A stretch of 64,000 nt of DNA, taken from a virus. The notes under the pieces are model-generated. The model did not search any database. It was given only the letters and a program-made list of their open reading frames with translations, and was not told the DNA's origin. Shown here one piece after another: positions 47,662 through 55,562 of the stretch. How positions within the stretch are numbered: the stretch's first letter is position 1; the number at the start of each line of letters is the position of its first letter. Made by a program: the position numbers and the translations under genes. Location of the stretch: IMG/VR virus record IMGVR_UViG_3300050166_000039, positions 18,059 to 82,058 of that record; one strand, given 5' to 3'.

Positions 47662-47961
47662 ATGGAACAAGTACACGATAGAATTCATCATGGCAAGATT
47701 CTTCTTGAGGTAGAGAAGGACGGCAAAGTATTTAAGTTGGCTAAGTCAAACATCTCACTGGAGGAGAACCGCTTTCGTAGCGTTTACAGTGCTTTGTCAA
47801 CCAGAGCAAAATATTACGTGATCTGGGGTCAAGTAGGCTCTAAATCTCCAGGAATCACAAAGTTACAGACACCTTCGGGTAAAACACCATCATTTAAGTC
47901 TTGTATGAAGAAGTTCTACGCGATGATAGAATCTTCGGACAAAGTTAACTTTAAAGCATAA
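47662..47961 (+). CDS. Hypothetical protein
   Basis: 99 residues, basic, soluble (RSVYSALSTRAKYYVIWGQ). TAATG coupled to the phosphoesterase. Could be a nucleic-acid binder, not recognised. Confidence 0.75.
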   Translation: MEQVHDRIHHGKILLEVEKDGKVFKLAKSNISLEENRFRSVYSALSTRAKYYVIWGQVGSKSPGITKLQTPSGKTPSFKSCMKKFYAMIESSDKVNFKA

Positions 47962-48680
47962 TGAGAATTACTTGTATTTCAGATACCCACACTAAACAGC
48001 GATATATTGAGCCTGCATTTCTTCCAGGCGGAGACTTGTTGATTCACGCTGGTGATTTAATGAACTCAGGACGAGACCCGGTCGATATCGAGGACTTCAT
48101 GTCATGGTTTGACTCACAGACTCAGTATAGAACACAGGTCTTTATCGCTGGAAATCATGATAGACTTTTCGAGTTGCAACCCGATAAAGCACTAGAGATA
48201 GTAGAGGACTATAATAACCCGGTGTATTTACAGGACGAGTCAATGTTATTTATTAACAGTGATTGGGAGCCGGTAAGACTGTATGGTAGCCCATGGCAAC
48301 CCTGGTTTCATAACTGGGCCTTTAACTTGCCAAGAAAAGGCGTAGAGCTAATGTCGAAATGGGAACAGATACCATCAAACACAGATATTCTGATCACTCA
48401 CGGTCCACCGATGGGTTATGGTGACACGTCGGGAGCTCCTTATAATGAACCTAATCTGGGCTGTGAGTTATTGCGAGCCCGGGTTGATGTGATTAAGCCT
48501 AAGATTCACGTCTTTGGTCACATTCACGGAGGTTATGGTTACTACTTCAACGGTCACACTCATTTTATTAACGCTGCTATCTTAGATGAGCGATATAACT
48601 ATACAAATCAACCTATCACGTTTGACTGGAACCCAGAGACAAACGAGCTTAACTTCATAGAGAATGAGAACATTAAGTAG
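47961..48680 (+). CDS. Metallophosphoesterase (MPPED/UPF0046-like)
   Basis: 239 residues: CISDTHTKQ, IHAGDLMNSG, IAGNHDRLFE, ITHGPPMGYGD and VFGHIHGGYG are the complete metal-ligand set of the MPPED-type cyclic-phosphodiesterase branch. Substrate unknown; phosphodiesters are typical. Overlaps the next gene by 17 bases. Confidence 0.9.
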   Translation: MRITCISDTHTKQRYIEPAFLPGGDLLIHAGDLMNSGRDPVDIEDFMSWFDSQTQYRTQVFIAGNHDRLFELQPDKALEIVEDYNNPVYLQDESMLFINSDWEPVRLYGSPWQPWFHNWAFNLPRKGVELMSKWEQIPSNTDILITHGPPMGYGDTSGAPYNEPNLGCELLRARVDVIKPKIHVFGHIHGGYGYYFNGHTHFINAAILDERYNYTNQPITFDWNPETNELNFIENENIK

Positions 48681-49053
48681 AGAAGATGTTTTAGAGATGA
48701 AACATTTCTTAACGGTCGGAGACCTGTTAAAATTCATTGAAGAGAATCAGATTCCGGTCACAGCTCCGGTAATGATTCAAAGAGTAGAAGACGTTTACTA
48801 TGAAAATCATGACTGGGGAGTCTACTTAAAGAAAGGCGAGCATTATCGAAACTCAGAGAGAATGAATCAACTCATGAATGAGGAGATTGATAGGCGGTTA
48901 AGGGGAGAAGAGCCTAACTTTCCAAAGATTGAGAACCCTGCAAAGTATATTGTCGACAACGATGAAAGCTCGATGGAGCAGTATCATCCAGCCTGGTCGG
49001 GATGTAGATATGGAGATGATACTGATATGTTATTTATAGATCTACATTATTAA
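48664..49053 (+). CDS. Conserved phage hypothetical protein
   Basis: 129 residues from the overlapping ATG; the internal ATG at 48697 (MKHFLTVGDLLKF) is equally possible and would match the family's usual start. Acidic, soluble. Followed by a terminator-promoter. Confidence 0.72.
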   Translation: MRTLSREDVLEMKHFLTVGDLLKFIEENQIPVTAPVMIQRVEDVYYENHDWGVYLKKGEHYRNSERMNQLMNEEIDRRLRGEEPNFPKIENPAKYIVDNDESSMEQYHPAWSGCRYGDDTDMLFIDLHY

Positions 49054-49067
49054 CTAAAAATAATTAG

Positions 49068-49096
49068 CCCGAGATTTTTTAGTCTCGGGTTTTTTA
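49068..49096 (+). terminator. Intrinsic terminator (fifth of five alike)
   Basis: CCCGAGA/TCTCGGG, loop TTTTTTAG, tail TTTTTTA. Confidence 0.86.
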
Positions 49097-49107
49097 GTTA
49101 TATTTAC
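49075..49107 (+). promoter_or_regulatory. Promoter overlapping terminator (DNA ligase)
   Basis: Loop T-run at 49075 and TATATTTAC at 49099-49107; ATG 21 nt downstream. Confidence 0.74.
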
Positions 49108-49127
49108 CTATCTTAAACAATCAATCT

Positions 49128-50426
49128 ATGTTAAACCTTTTACGTCAATTCATCGATGAATCAAATCAAACCAATTCTAACACGGACAAGTTGGACATTA
49201 TTAGAAAATACGCAACTAATCTTGACATTGTTAGGCTATTAAACTACACATATAACCCATTCTTAAGATACAATGTTACGTCCAGCAATTGTAAGAAGCT
49301 TAAAAAAGAGCTTAGCAAGGGATCTAATAGTTACGGCACTTTACCTGAGTTATTGGATGCTCTTAATCTTCGTGCTATTACCGGCCATCGCGCTATATCG
49401 GCTGTTTTGGCCTTCATCGAGGCGAATCAAGAACACGAGGAGTTAATCTATAATGTGATTGATAGAAACTTAAAGACCAGATCAACGGTCTCTATGATTA
49501 ACAAGGTGATCCCTGGTGCGATTCCAACATTTGATGTTGCGTTAGCCAATACCTACGACGAGAAGTCAAAGAAGAAGGTTAAGTTACAAGATGGCTGGTA
49601 TGTTTCTCGTAAACTGGATGGCGTTCGTTGTATTGCAGTGTTGAAAGCCAATGGAGATGTGAACTTCTACTCCAGAGCTGGAAATGAGTTTGAGACCCTA
49701 GGTGTGATTGCCGATGAGCTGAAGCGAGTTCCACAAGACATTGTTCTGGATGGTGAGATCTGTATGATGGACGCTAACGGCAATGAAGATTTTCAGGGTA
49801 TTATCAAGGAGATTAAGCGCAAGGACCACACTATTAAAAGACCTAAATTTATGGTCTTTGATATGTTAACTCATGAGGAGTTCGGCACTCAAACTTCAAC
49901 CAGAACTTTTAAAGAACGTCAAGAGTGGCTACAAGGCTGGTTCGAGAATTACAGTGGTGAGTTTGACTCAATTACACGGCTCGAGCAGGTCTTAATCCAG
50001 GACGAGCAACAACTTCAAGACTCCATGGAGCTGGCAGCCAAGATGAAGTGGGAAGGCTTAATGATCAGAAAAGATGCTCCATATCAGGGTAAAAGATCCG
50101 ATGATATTTTAAAGATTAAGAAGATGCATGACGCTGAGTATGTGGTAGATGATGTAGAGTTTGGCTTTAACAGGGTTATCGTAGAGGGCAAAGAGGTTGA
50201 GGAGGAGATGTTAAGAAACGTATATATAACTCATAAAGGAAACAGGGTTCAAGTTGGTTCTGGTTTCTCACAAGAGGAGCGTAGACTCTACTATAAGAAT
50301 CCAGAGTTGATTGTCGGTAAGACTATTTGCGTTCAATACTTTGAAGAGACACTGAATGAAAAAGGTACGCATTCACTCAGGTTTCCAGTGATAAAAGCAG
50401 TATATGGAGAAAAGAGAACATTTTAG
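49128..50426 (+). CDS. ATP-dependent DNA ligase
   Basis: 432 residues. Motif I RKLDGVRC with Lys162, FYSRAGNEF (motif Ia), LDGEICM (motif III), FMVFDML (IIIa), WEGLMIRK (IV) and DDILKIKKMHD (V). N-terminal helical domain of about 150 residues and a C-terminal OB domain, as in T4-like ligases. Seals nicks in phage DNA. Confidence 0.95.
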   Translation: MLNLLRQFIDESNQTNSNTDKLDIIRKYATNLDIVRLLNYTYNPFLRYNVTSSNCKKLKKELSKGSNSYGTLPELLDALNLRAITGHRAISAVLAFIEANQEHEELIYNVIDRNLKTRSTVSMINKVIPGAIPTFDVALANTYDEKSKKKVKLQDGWYVSRKLDGVRCIAVLKANGDVNFYSRAGNEFETLGVIADELKRVPQDIVLDGEICMMDANGNEDFQGIIKEIKRKDHTIKRPKFMVFDMLTHEEFGTQTSTRTFKERQEWLQGWFENYSGEFDSITRLEQVLIQDEQQLQDSMELAAKMKWEGLMIRKDAPYQGKRSDDILKIKKMHDAEYVVDDVEFGFNRVIVEGKEVEEEMLRNVYITHKGNRVQVGSGFSQEERRLYYKNPELIVGKTICVQYFEETLNEKGTHSLRFPVIKAVYGEKRTF

Positions 50427-51087
50427 TGTAAGTATAGCACCTCCGGTAGGAAATGCAGAGATTGGCTATTACTTAAATTGGCTAGGAGAGGAAGGAGATC
50501 TAGGTGTTAAGTTCCTAACTGAAACCGATGACGAGATAGTAGGAGCCCTAGTGTTATGTGGTGGCGCAGATATTGGTGTTAACTTGAAGAGAGACCTGTT
50601 TGAGACCAATCTGATCAAGCAGGCCCTGGACAAGGGTCTACCTATTCTTGGAGTTTGTAGAGGCATGCAGCTCCTGAATCACTATTTCGGCGGCGAGGTC
50701 ACTAGTCTTCACCCCTTTGTGGCCGAGACTCACGCTTCAACACCAGACTATGAGTTTGATGAGGAGCATACTGAGCACCTTAGTCATCATCACCTAGTAG
50801 AGGACATAACTACAATGTATCAGTTTCCAGTTAACTCTAGACATCACCAATACTGCTCTAGGGTTGCAGAAAACTTTAAGGTGACTCACTACTCAATCAC
50901 AGATAACGCACCGATGGATGCTCCAATTCCGGAGGCAATGGTGGACCAGAGCAGAAATATTCTGGGAGTGCAGTGGCATCCTGAAAGACGGGAAGACTGG
51001 CATAACGGTGGACTGAACGAGGCAATCTGGTTTCCTCTATTCTGGTTACAATTCAAATTAAAGCACAATGGCAAAAAGAGCAATTAA
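50404..51087 (+). CDS. Class I glutamine amidotransferase-like (PuuD/GATase1-like)
   Basis: 227 residues. Nucleophile Cys85 in GVCRGMQ, and the His-Glu pair in QWHPE near residue 195, with an early ALVLCGGADIG oxyanion block. The triad is complete. Such enzymes hydrolyse gamma-glutamyl bonds or supply ammonia. Start overlaps the DNA ligase by 23 bases. Confidence 0.88.
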   Translation: MEKREHFSVSIAPPVGNAEIGYYLNWLGEEGDLGVKFLTETDDEIVGALVLCGGADIGVNLKRDLFETNLIKQALDKGLPILGVCRGMQLLNHYFGGEVTSLHPFVAETHASTPDYEFDEEHTEHLSHHHLVEDITTMYQFPVNSRHHQYCSRVAENFKVTHYSITDNAPMDAPIPEAMVDQSRNILGVQWHPERREDWHNGGLNEAIWFPLFWLQFKLKHNGKKSN

Positions 51088-51316
51088 TACGGCAAACTGT
51101 TCTCAGTGTCTAATAGAGTTAGACATAAAAGAGATGTACTTGATACAGCTTCACATGCACAGGAGCCACCCAGAGAAAGGCACCTATAATACTTATTATT
51201 GTAAAGCGTGCACGGAGAAGACGAAGGGCACAGAGTGGCAAATTTCAGTAATTAGAGAGCCTAAGTTACCGAAGCCAGCGAAAGAGAAAAAGAGCGTGAA
51301 ACAAAAAGAAAAGTAG
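51068..51316 (+). CDS. Small zinc-finger-like protein
   Basis: 82 residues with CSQC, HMHRSH and CKAC, a probable zinc site, and a Lys-rich tail. Overlaps the amidotransferase by 20 bases. Confidence 0.75.
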   Translation: MAKRAINTANCSQCLIELDIKEMYLIQLHMHRSHPEKGTYNTYYCKACTEKTKGTEWQISVIREPKLPKPAKEKKSVKQKEK

Positions 51317-51330
51317 ATATATAAGTTATA
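51316..51330 (+). promoter_or_regulatory. Candidate second-class (late-like) promoter
   Basis: GATATATAAGTTATA, identical to the copy at 13262; ATG at 51351. Confidence 0.4.
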
Positions 51331-51350
51331 TTAAAAATAAATAAATTGAT

Positions 51351-51572
51351 ATGTTAACATTAATCATCATTTTAACTGCATTCGTTGCTATCTCTGCGTT
51401 CTTTATCATTAAGAAGCCGGTTGCATCTGACGTAAAGACTACATCTGAAGATGTTAAAGCTGCAGGTTGGATGGACTTAGGTGGCGATCCAAACGCAAAC
51501 AAGTACACTAGCAAAGTAAACGAGTCTCTTCAAGAGAACGACGCTAAGGCTAAGAAAAGTAAAAAGAAGTAA
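51351..51572 (+). CDS. Small membrane-anchored protein
   Basis: 73 residues: N-terminal helix LTLIIILTAFVAISAFFII, then a charged soluble tail ending KKSKKK. Behind a late-like promoter. Confidence 0.75.
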   Translation: MLTLIIILTAFVAISAFFIIKKPVASDVKTTSEDVKAAGWMDLGGDPNANKYTSKVNESLQENDAKAKKSKKK

Positions 51573-51583
51573 TACTTCTTGGG

Positions 51584-51608
51584 CTGTTAGCTCTAGCCTA
51601 GCTAACAG
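51584..51608 (+). other. 9-bp hairpin upstream of tRNA-Ala
   Basis: CTGTTAGCT/AGCTAACAG with a 7-nt loop and no T-run; more likely a processing site than a terminator. Confidence 0.5.
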
Positions 51609-51617
51609 TTATTTAAT

Positions 51618-51922
51618 GGGGGTATAGCTCAGTTGGCTTAGAGCACCTGCCTTGCACGCAGGGGGTCGTGGGTTGATAAAGAGCCCATTTAAGTAGTGAT
51701 ACTTAAATAAAAACTGGATGAATTGCTGGAAATCTAAGTCAGAAATGATATGACAATCAGCAGCCAAGCTTAAGATACATCTTAAGAAGGTTCAGAGACT
51801 AGTGGAGAAGTAAAGTCTTCTTAATAACCACATTAGCGTCCAGCATCTCATTAGAGATGAAGATATAGTCCGACACTCTTTCGAAAGAAGAGATTAACCG
51901 TAGTCGAATCCCTCTACCTCCA
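51618..51922 (+). tRNA. tRNA-Ala(UGC) interrupted by a group I intron in the T-loop
   Basis: Exon 1 51618-51673: acceptor GGGGGTA, D arm, anticodon loop CTTGCAC, 5' T-stem and first T of the T-loop. Exon 2 51904-51922: TCGAAT, T-stem, acceptor TACCTCC and A. Joined they give a normal T-loop TTCGAAT and fully paired acceptor; one T-T mismatch in the T-stem. Confidence 0.88.
51674..51903 (+). ncRNA. Group I intron in tRNA-Ala
   Basis: 230 nt. The last six exon bases GTGGGT pair with GCCCAT in the intron, placing the expected U-G pair at the 5' splice site. The conserved AAGATATAGTCC (51860-51871) is the core signature, and the intron ends in G. No open frame inside; an HNH endonuclease lies 110 nt downstream. 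Confidence 0.85.
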
Positions 51923-51924
51923 CT

Positions 51925-51955
51925 AAGGCCTGTGAAATTTCACAGGCCTTTTTTA
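51925..51955 (+). terminator. Intrinsic terminator after tRNA-Ala
   Basis: AAGGCCTGTGAAA/TTTCACAGGCCTT, a 13-bp perfect stem, then TTTT. Confidence 0.9.
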
Positions 51956-52013
51956 TTTTACAATGTATTTAGTTCGATTGCTATATTCTCCACATTTCTT
52001 AGATATATAGAAT

Positions 52014-52784
52014 ATGAAAGAAATTATAAAATGTGATGAGTGTGGTGAAATATTCGACAATAAGAAGATAAAAGCTAACCATGTTAGGTGGAAACACAGA
52101 GATCAATCTGCATATATAATTAAAGCATCTTCTATACTTAAAGATTCTTATAAAAAGAAACATGGGATTATTTTAAAAGAATCTGTGGAATGTTCATGTG
52201 AAACATGCTCTAATATAATTGAGATAGAATATAGAGAAAATAAAAAGAAAAAACATTACTTTTGTTCTAGATCTTGCTCCAATTACAGAGGAAAAAGATC
52301 AATCGAAACTAAACAAAAAATTTCAGAATCTTTAAAACAAAAAAGTACACTAAAAAAATGTAAATGCGAACATTGTTTAAAAGAATTTGAACACAATAGA
52401 CCTAAAAAGTTTTGTTCAACCAATTGCCATACACGATTTAAAAGAAAGGATAAATCAGGACTATCTAATTATAGAGTGGATGCATCATTTAAATTTAATT
52501 TGTCAGATTATCCAGGTGAGTTCGATTTCAGTTTAGTTGAAAAGTACGGATGGTACAGTGCAGCAAATAGAGGCAATAATTTAAACGGTGTTAGTAGAGA
52601 TCACATGGTAAGCGTCAAATATGGATATGATAATAATATTGATCCAAAAATAATTTCTCATCCTGCTAATTGTAAATTAATGAGACATAATAATAACGTT
52701 TCAAAATTATCGAATTGCTCGATTACAATAGAAGAACTTCTAGAAAAAATTAAAGCCTGGGATGAAAAATATGAAACCTTCTAA
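52014..52784 (+). CDS. HNH homing endonuclease with zinc fingers
   Basis: 256 residues. Starts with a CDEC...HVRWKH finger, then two further Cys clusters (CETC/FCSRSC and CEHC/FCSTNC), then the HNH module VSRDHMVSVKYGYDN, HPANCKLMRHNNNVSK. This is the layout of intron-associated or free-standing phage homing enzymes. It probably mobilises the neighbouring intron although it is outside it. Lys/Asn-rich, more AT-rich than neighbours, a sign of transfer. Confidence 0.9.
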   Translation: MKEIIKCDECGEIFDNKKIKANHVRWKHRDQSAYIIKASSILKDSYKKKHGIILKESVECSCETCSNIIEIEYRENKKKKHYFCSRSCSNYRGKRSIETKQKISESLKQKSTLKKCKCEHCLKEFEHNRPKKFCSTNCHTRFKRKDKSGLSNYRVDASFKFNLSDYPGEFDFSLVEKYGWYSAANRGNNLNGVSRDHMVSVKYGYDNNIDPKIISHPANCKLMRHNNNVSKLSNCSITIEELLEKIKAWDEKYETF

Positions 52785-52816
52785 TCTATTCTAGTATAAT
52801 TAATATAAATAATATC

Positions 52817-52942
52817 ATGGAAGACTTAAATAGAACACAAGGCCGAGACCCTAAACGGGTTAAACAACAAGAAGATTACATGGAGGTTATCATGTTAGCC
52901 GCTGTTATTTTTTGCGCAATGTATGCTATTTTTTCAGCATAA
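52817..52942 (+). CDS. Small single-pass membrane protein
   Basis: 41 residues: charged start MEDLNRTQGRDPKRV and one helix MLAAVIFCAMYAIFS. Function unknown. Confidence 0.6.
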   Translation: MEDLNRTQGRDPKRVKQQEDYMEVIMLAAVIFCAMYAIFSA

Positions 52943-53009
52943 TCTTGAAACTTTTTTAATTAACCAAGTATAACTATTATAAATTTATTATTCATTTAAC
53001 AAAACAATC

Positions 53010-53174
53010 ATGAAAAAAGTATTAGCATTAGTATCATTAGTAACTTTTATCTCATTAGCTACAGTTTCTTGTGGTTCTAATTCACAAACAGAAACAGCTG
53101 ATTCAACTCAAGTAGACTCAACTCAAACAGATTCTTTAGCGACTGACTCAGTAGCTGTAGACACTACAAAATAG
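53010..53174 (+). CDS. Small acidic lipoprotein
   Basis: 54 residues. Lipoprotein signal MKKVLALVSLVTFISLATVS then Cys21. The mature part is Asp/Ser/Thr repeats (DSTQVDSTQTDS), suited to a flexible surface layer. Likely acts at the host outer membrane. Confidence 0.75.
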   Translation: MKKVLALVSLVTFISLATVSCGSNSQTETADSTQVDSTQTDSLATDSVAVDTTK

Positions 53175-53191
53175 TTAACCCCATTTTAAAG

Positions 53192-53275
53192 GATACATTC
53201 AGCAATTTACTCTTCTATAAGGCAAAAAGACGTATCCTGTAAATTATTAAAGAGGTCGTAAGGCTTCTTTAAAAA
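53192..53275 (+). other. Structured leader of tRNA-Gly
   Basis: AGGATAC/GTATCCT (7 bp) and TTAAAGA/TCTTTAA hairpins in the 100 nt before the tRNA. No gene. Confidence 0.4.
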
Positions 53276-53351
53276 GCGAAAGTAGCTCAGCTGATAGAGC
53301 GACGCCTTGCCAAGGCGTAGGTCGCGAGTTTGATCCTCGTCTTTCGCTCCA
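53276..53351 (+). tRNA. tRNA-Gly(GCC), CCA encoded
   Basis: Acceptor GCGAAAG/CTTTCGC, D-stem GCTC/GAGC, anticodon loop TTGCCAA in stem ACGCC/GGCGT, T arm GCGAG/CTCGT, then T and CCA. Confidence 0.94.
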
Positions 53352-53549
53352 GTAGATGGTTTATAGTAGCGTGGATTCAGCGCCTTTGTTACATCTTAAA
53401 AATCAACAAAGTAGGGAATAAGAATCAAGTTTGACAGTGATTATCTTTGAACAACTGTACCACTTTGGCGACCGATCGCCGTTTCCTGGCTAGTGAATAA
53501 AAACTCGTAAAGGCAATGTGCAAAACTGTAACGCACGGCTTAAGTTAGA
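53352..53549 (+). ncRNA. Structured RNA downstream of tRNA-Gly
   Basis: About 200 nt with no open frame. Hairpins CTTTGTT/AACAAAG, GGCGA-CCGA-TCGCC and GTGC/GCAC are spread along it, it contains GGGAATAAGAATC, and a strong terminator ends it. Probably a stable small RNA; family not recognised. Confidence 0.5.
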
Positions 53550-53583
53550 GGGAACCTGTGCACAGGGTTCCCTTTTCTTTTTT
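53550..53583 (+). terminator. Strong intrinsic terminator
   Basis: GGGAACC/GGTTCCC with inner TGTG/CACA, then TTTTCTTTTTT. Confidence 0.9.
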
Positions 53584-53635
53584 AGATGAAACAAAGATGT
53601 AATGATACATATAATCTACATAAACTAAATTAATA

Positions 53636-54286
53636 ATGGTAGCAATTAAAACAGCAACACTACAAGACGTTAATCGTTTAGAGCTGATTCCTCAACTCTT
53701 ACAGGCCTATCCTAACGGTAAAGGTGTTGAGATTGGAGTCTTCAAAGGAGAGTTCACTAAACATTTATTAGAGAACTGGCAAGGCACAATGTACCTGGTA
53801 GACCCTTGGAGAGAACTGGATGAGGCAGAGTACGCTGACTCCTCTAACCACAAGAATCATAGTACTGCATATTTAGAAACTATGTCGAGAATCGCAGGTA
53901 ATGAAGACAGGGCATTCATGATCAGAGCCCTGTCAACACAAGCAGCTTCACTGTTCGAGGACAATTCACTGGACTTTGTGTACATTGACGGCAATCATGC
54001 TTACGAGTGGGTTAAAGAAGACCTGGAGACCTGGTGGCCTAAGTTAAAGAAAGGTGGCCTGTTTGCTGGTCACGATTATATTGGAATGGACTGGTATGGT
54101 GACCCTAATTTCTTAGATAACGGTAAGGACAAGCATATTTGGCACTTCAATCATGCAACGCCAGATCAGTTAGAGTACTCAGGAGTTTTTGGAGTTAACC
54201 CGGCCGTCGATGAGTTTGCGGAGCAGAATCGCGTCGAGTTCAAGGTCACCAATGAGTTCTATGGTACTTTCTGGACCATCAAATAA
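53636..54286 (+). CDS. SAM-dependent methyltransferase (Methyltransf_24 type), paralogue
   Basis: 216 residues. GVEIGVFKGEFTKHLL (SAM motif), YLVDPWREL, FVYIDGNHAYEWVKEDLE and GGLFAGHDYIG parallel the protein at 39312. Followed by a membrane-type gene. Probably methylates a sugar. Confidence 0.85.
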   Translation: MVAIKTATLQDVNRLELIPQLLQAYPNGKGVEIGVFKGEFTKHLLENWQGTMYLVDPWRELDEAEYADSSNHKNHSTAYLETMSRIAGNEDRAFMIRALSTQAASLFEDNSLDFVYIDGNHAYEWVKEDLETWWPKLKKGGLFAGHDYIGMDWYGDPNFLDNGKDKHIWHFNHATPDQLEYSGVFGVNPAVDEFAEQNRVEFKVTNEFYGTFWTIK

Positions 54287-54315
54287 ACCTTCTTAAAGAA
54301 TTAAGTATAAAGACT

Positions 54316-54786
54316 ATGATCAGAATTATTACATATTGGTATAACTTTATTAAAGAATCGATCCTACTTTATAAGTATCGCAAGGCTTCTCTCTCCATTG
54401 AAACAGAATTGGAGGCAGAGGGCCTGCGTGTTGATTACTTAGGTAGAGTCTATACTGTAATTAACCTACCCGAAGAAGTGTTAGGACAGCAAGAGCTATT
54501 ACAACAATCCTATGTCCTGTCTCAATTATCGCCCATCACCAACATCTTGTTAAAGTATGGGTTAGCCGACTCCTCTTTTCCAGAGATCGTTAAAGTCGAG
54601 GGTACCGCTTCATACCTAATCATTCTATATCCTGAGAGGGATTATGTTGATGGTGAAGTCTTCTTAGTCAACACATTGGTTACTGCCGTTGTGGGTACTG
54701 TGATCTGGGCCGCTGTGAAATGGGTTCCCTGGTTATGGATCTCAAACTCAATTCAAGCCATGTACGCACTCTTACCGAAAGAGTAA
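54316..54786 (+). CDS. Hypothetical protein with C-terminal membrane segment
   Basis: 156 residues. Helical start with Tyr/Lys, a middle alpha/beta part, and a hydrophobic TLVTAVVGTVIWAAVKWVPWLW near the end. TAATG overlap with the nuclease gene. Not recognised. Confidence 0.75.
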   Translation: MIRIITYWYNFIKESILLYKYRKASLSIETELEAEGLRVDYLGRVYTVINLPEEVLGQQELLQQSYVLSQLSPITNILLKYGLADSSFPEIVKVEGTASYLIILYPERDYVDGEVFLVNTLVTAVVGTVIWAAVKWVPWLWISNSIQAMYALLPKE

Positions 54787-55529
54787 TGGAGATAGAAGAG
54801 CAGATCAAGAGAATCGAGATCAAGGGCAAGAGACACTACCAGGTCACTAAAGGTGGCATTATCTTGGGTACCTTTCCGTCAGTGACCTCAGTTCTTGGAG
54901 AAACCTCTGACAAATCAGGCTTAGATAAGTGGAGACAGAAAGTCGGTGAGGCCGAGGCAGACAGAATCTCTAAGCTATCAATGAACCGTGGCACCGTCAT
55001 GCACCGCCTAATCGAGCTATATAAGCCTTTAACTGGCTCGAAAGAGGAGAGACTCGAGTCAATTAAGTGGCACCTGAGAAATGATAGGGAGATTAAAAGC
55101 TTTGATGAGGAATACATCTTACAAGGCTTTGAGTTCTTTATGAAGTTCTACACCAATTCAAGTCAATTCTTTGACCGAGTAGAGCAGGTGCTCGCAGCCG
55201 AGAAGTTCCTATGGTCAGTAAAAGGCGGAGGTTACGCTGGTACCGTCGATAACGTGTCTTTACTAACAGATCGTGGAGTTACTGTCATTGACTATAAGAA
55301 CTCAAGAAAGCCGAAGACCGAGGCCTGGATTCAAGACTACTTTATACAGGCCTCAGCCTACACCATTGCATTCTGGGAGAGAACGGGTACGCGGCCCAAA
55401 GGCGTAGAGATTTGGATTGCAAACGAGCAAGAGGCAATACCACAGGTATTCAGCCTAACAGAATCTGATATTAAATTTTACTTTAAGGAGTTTCAAACCA
55501 GATTAGTGCAATATAAGCTACTTCACTGA
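54786..55529 (+). CDS. PD-(D/E)XK superfamily nuclease
   Basis: 247 residues from the coupled ATG at 54786. Early FPSVTSVLGETSDKSGL with RGTVMHRLIE, then the catalytic core AGTVDNV (Asp) and VIDYKNSRKP (DxK-like), and a helical QDYFIQASAYTIAF. This is the RecB/Cas4-like exonuclease layout of many phages, used in recombination or degradation of host DNA. Confidence 0.85.
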   Translation: MEIEEQIKRIEIKGKRHYQVTKGGIILGTFPSVTSVLGETSDKSGLDKWRQKVGEAEADRISKLSMNRGTVMHRLIELYKPLTGSKEERLESIKWHLRNDREIKSFDEEYILQGFEFFMKFYTNSSQFFDRVEQVLAAEKFLWSVKGGGYAGTVDNVSLLTDRGVTVIDYKNSRKPKTEAWIQDYFIQASAYTIAFWERTGTRPKGVEIWIANEQEAIPQVFSLTESDIKFYFKEFQTRLVQYKLLH

Positions 55530-55562
55530 AATATATAGATACAACAATAAAAATGTAATATT

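Noticed and set aside
52014-52784. Transposase or insertion sequence at the HNH gene
   Set aside because: No inverted repeats or target duplication; zinc clusters and HNH motif fit a homing endonuclease.
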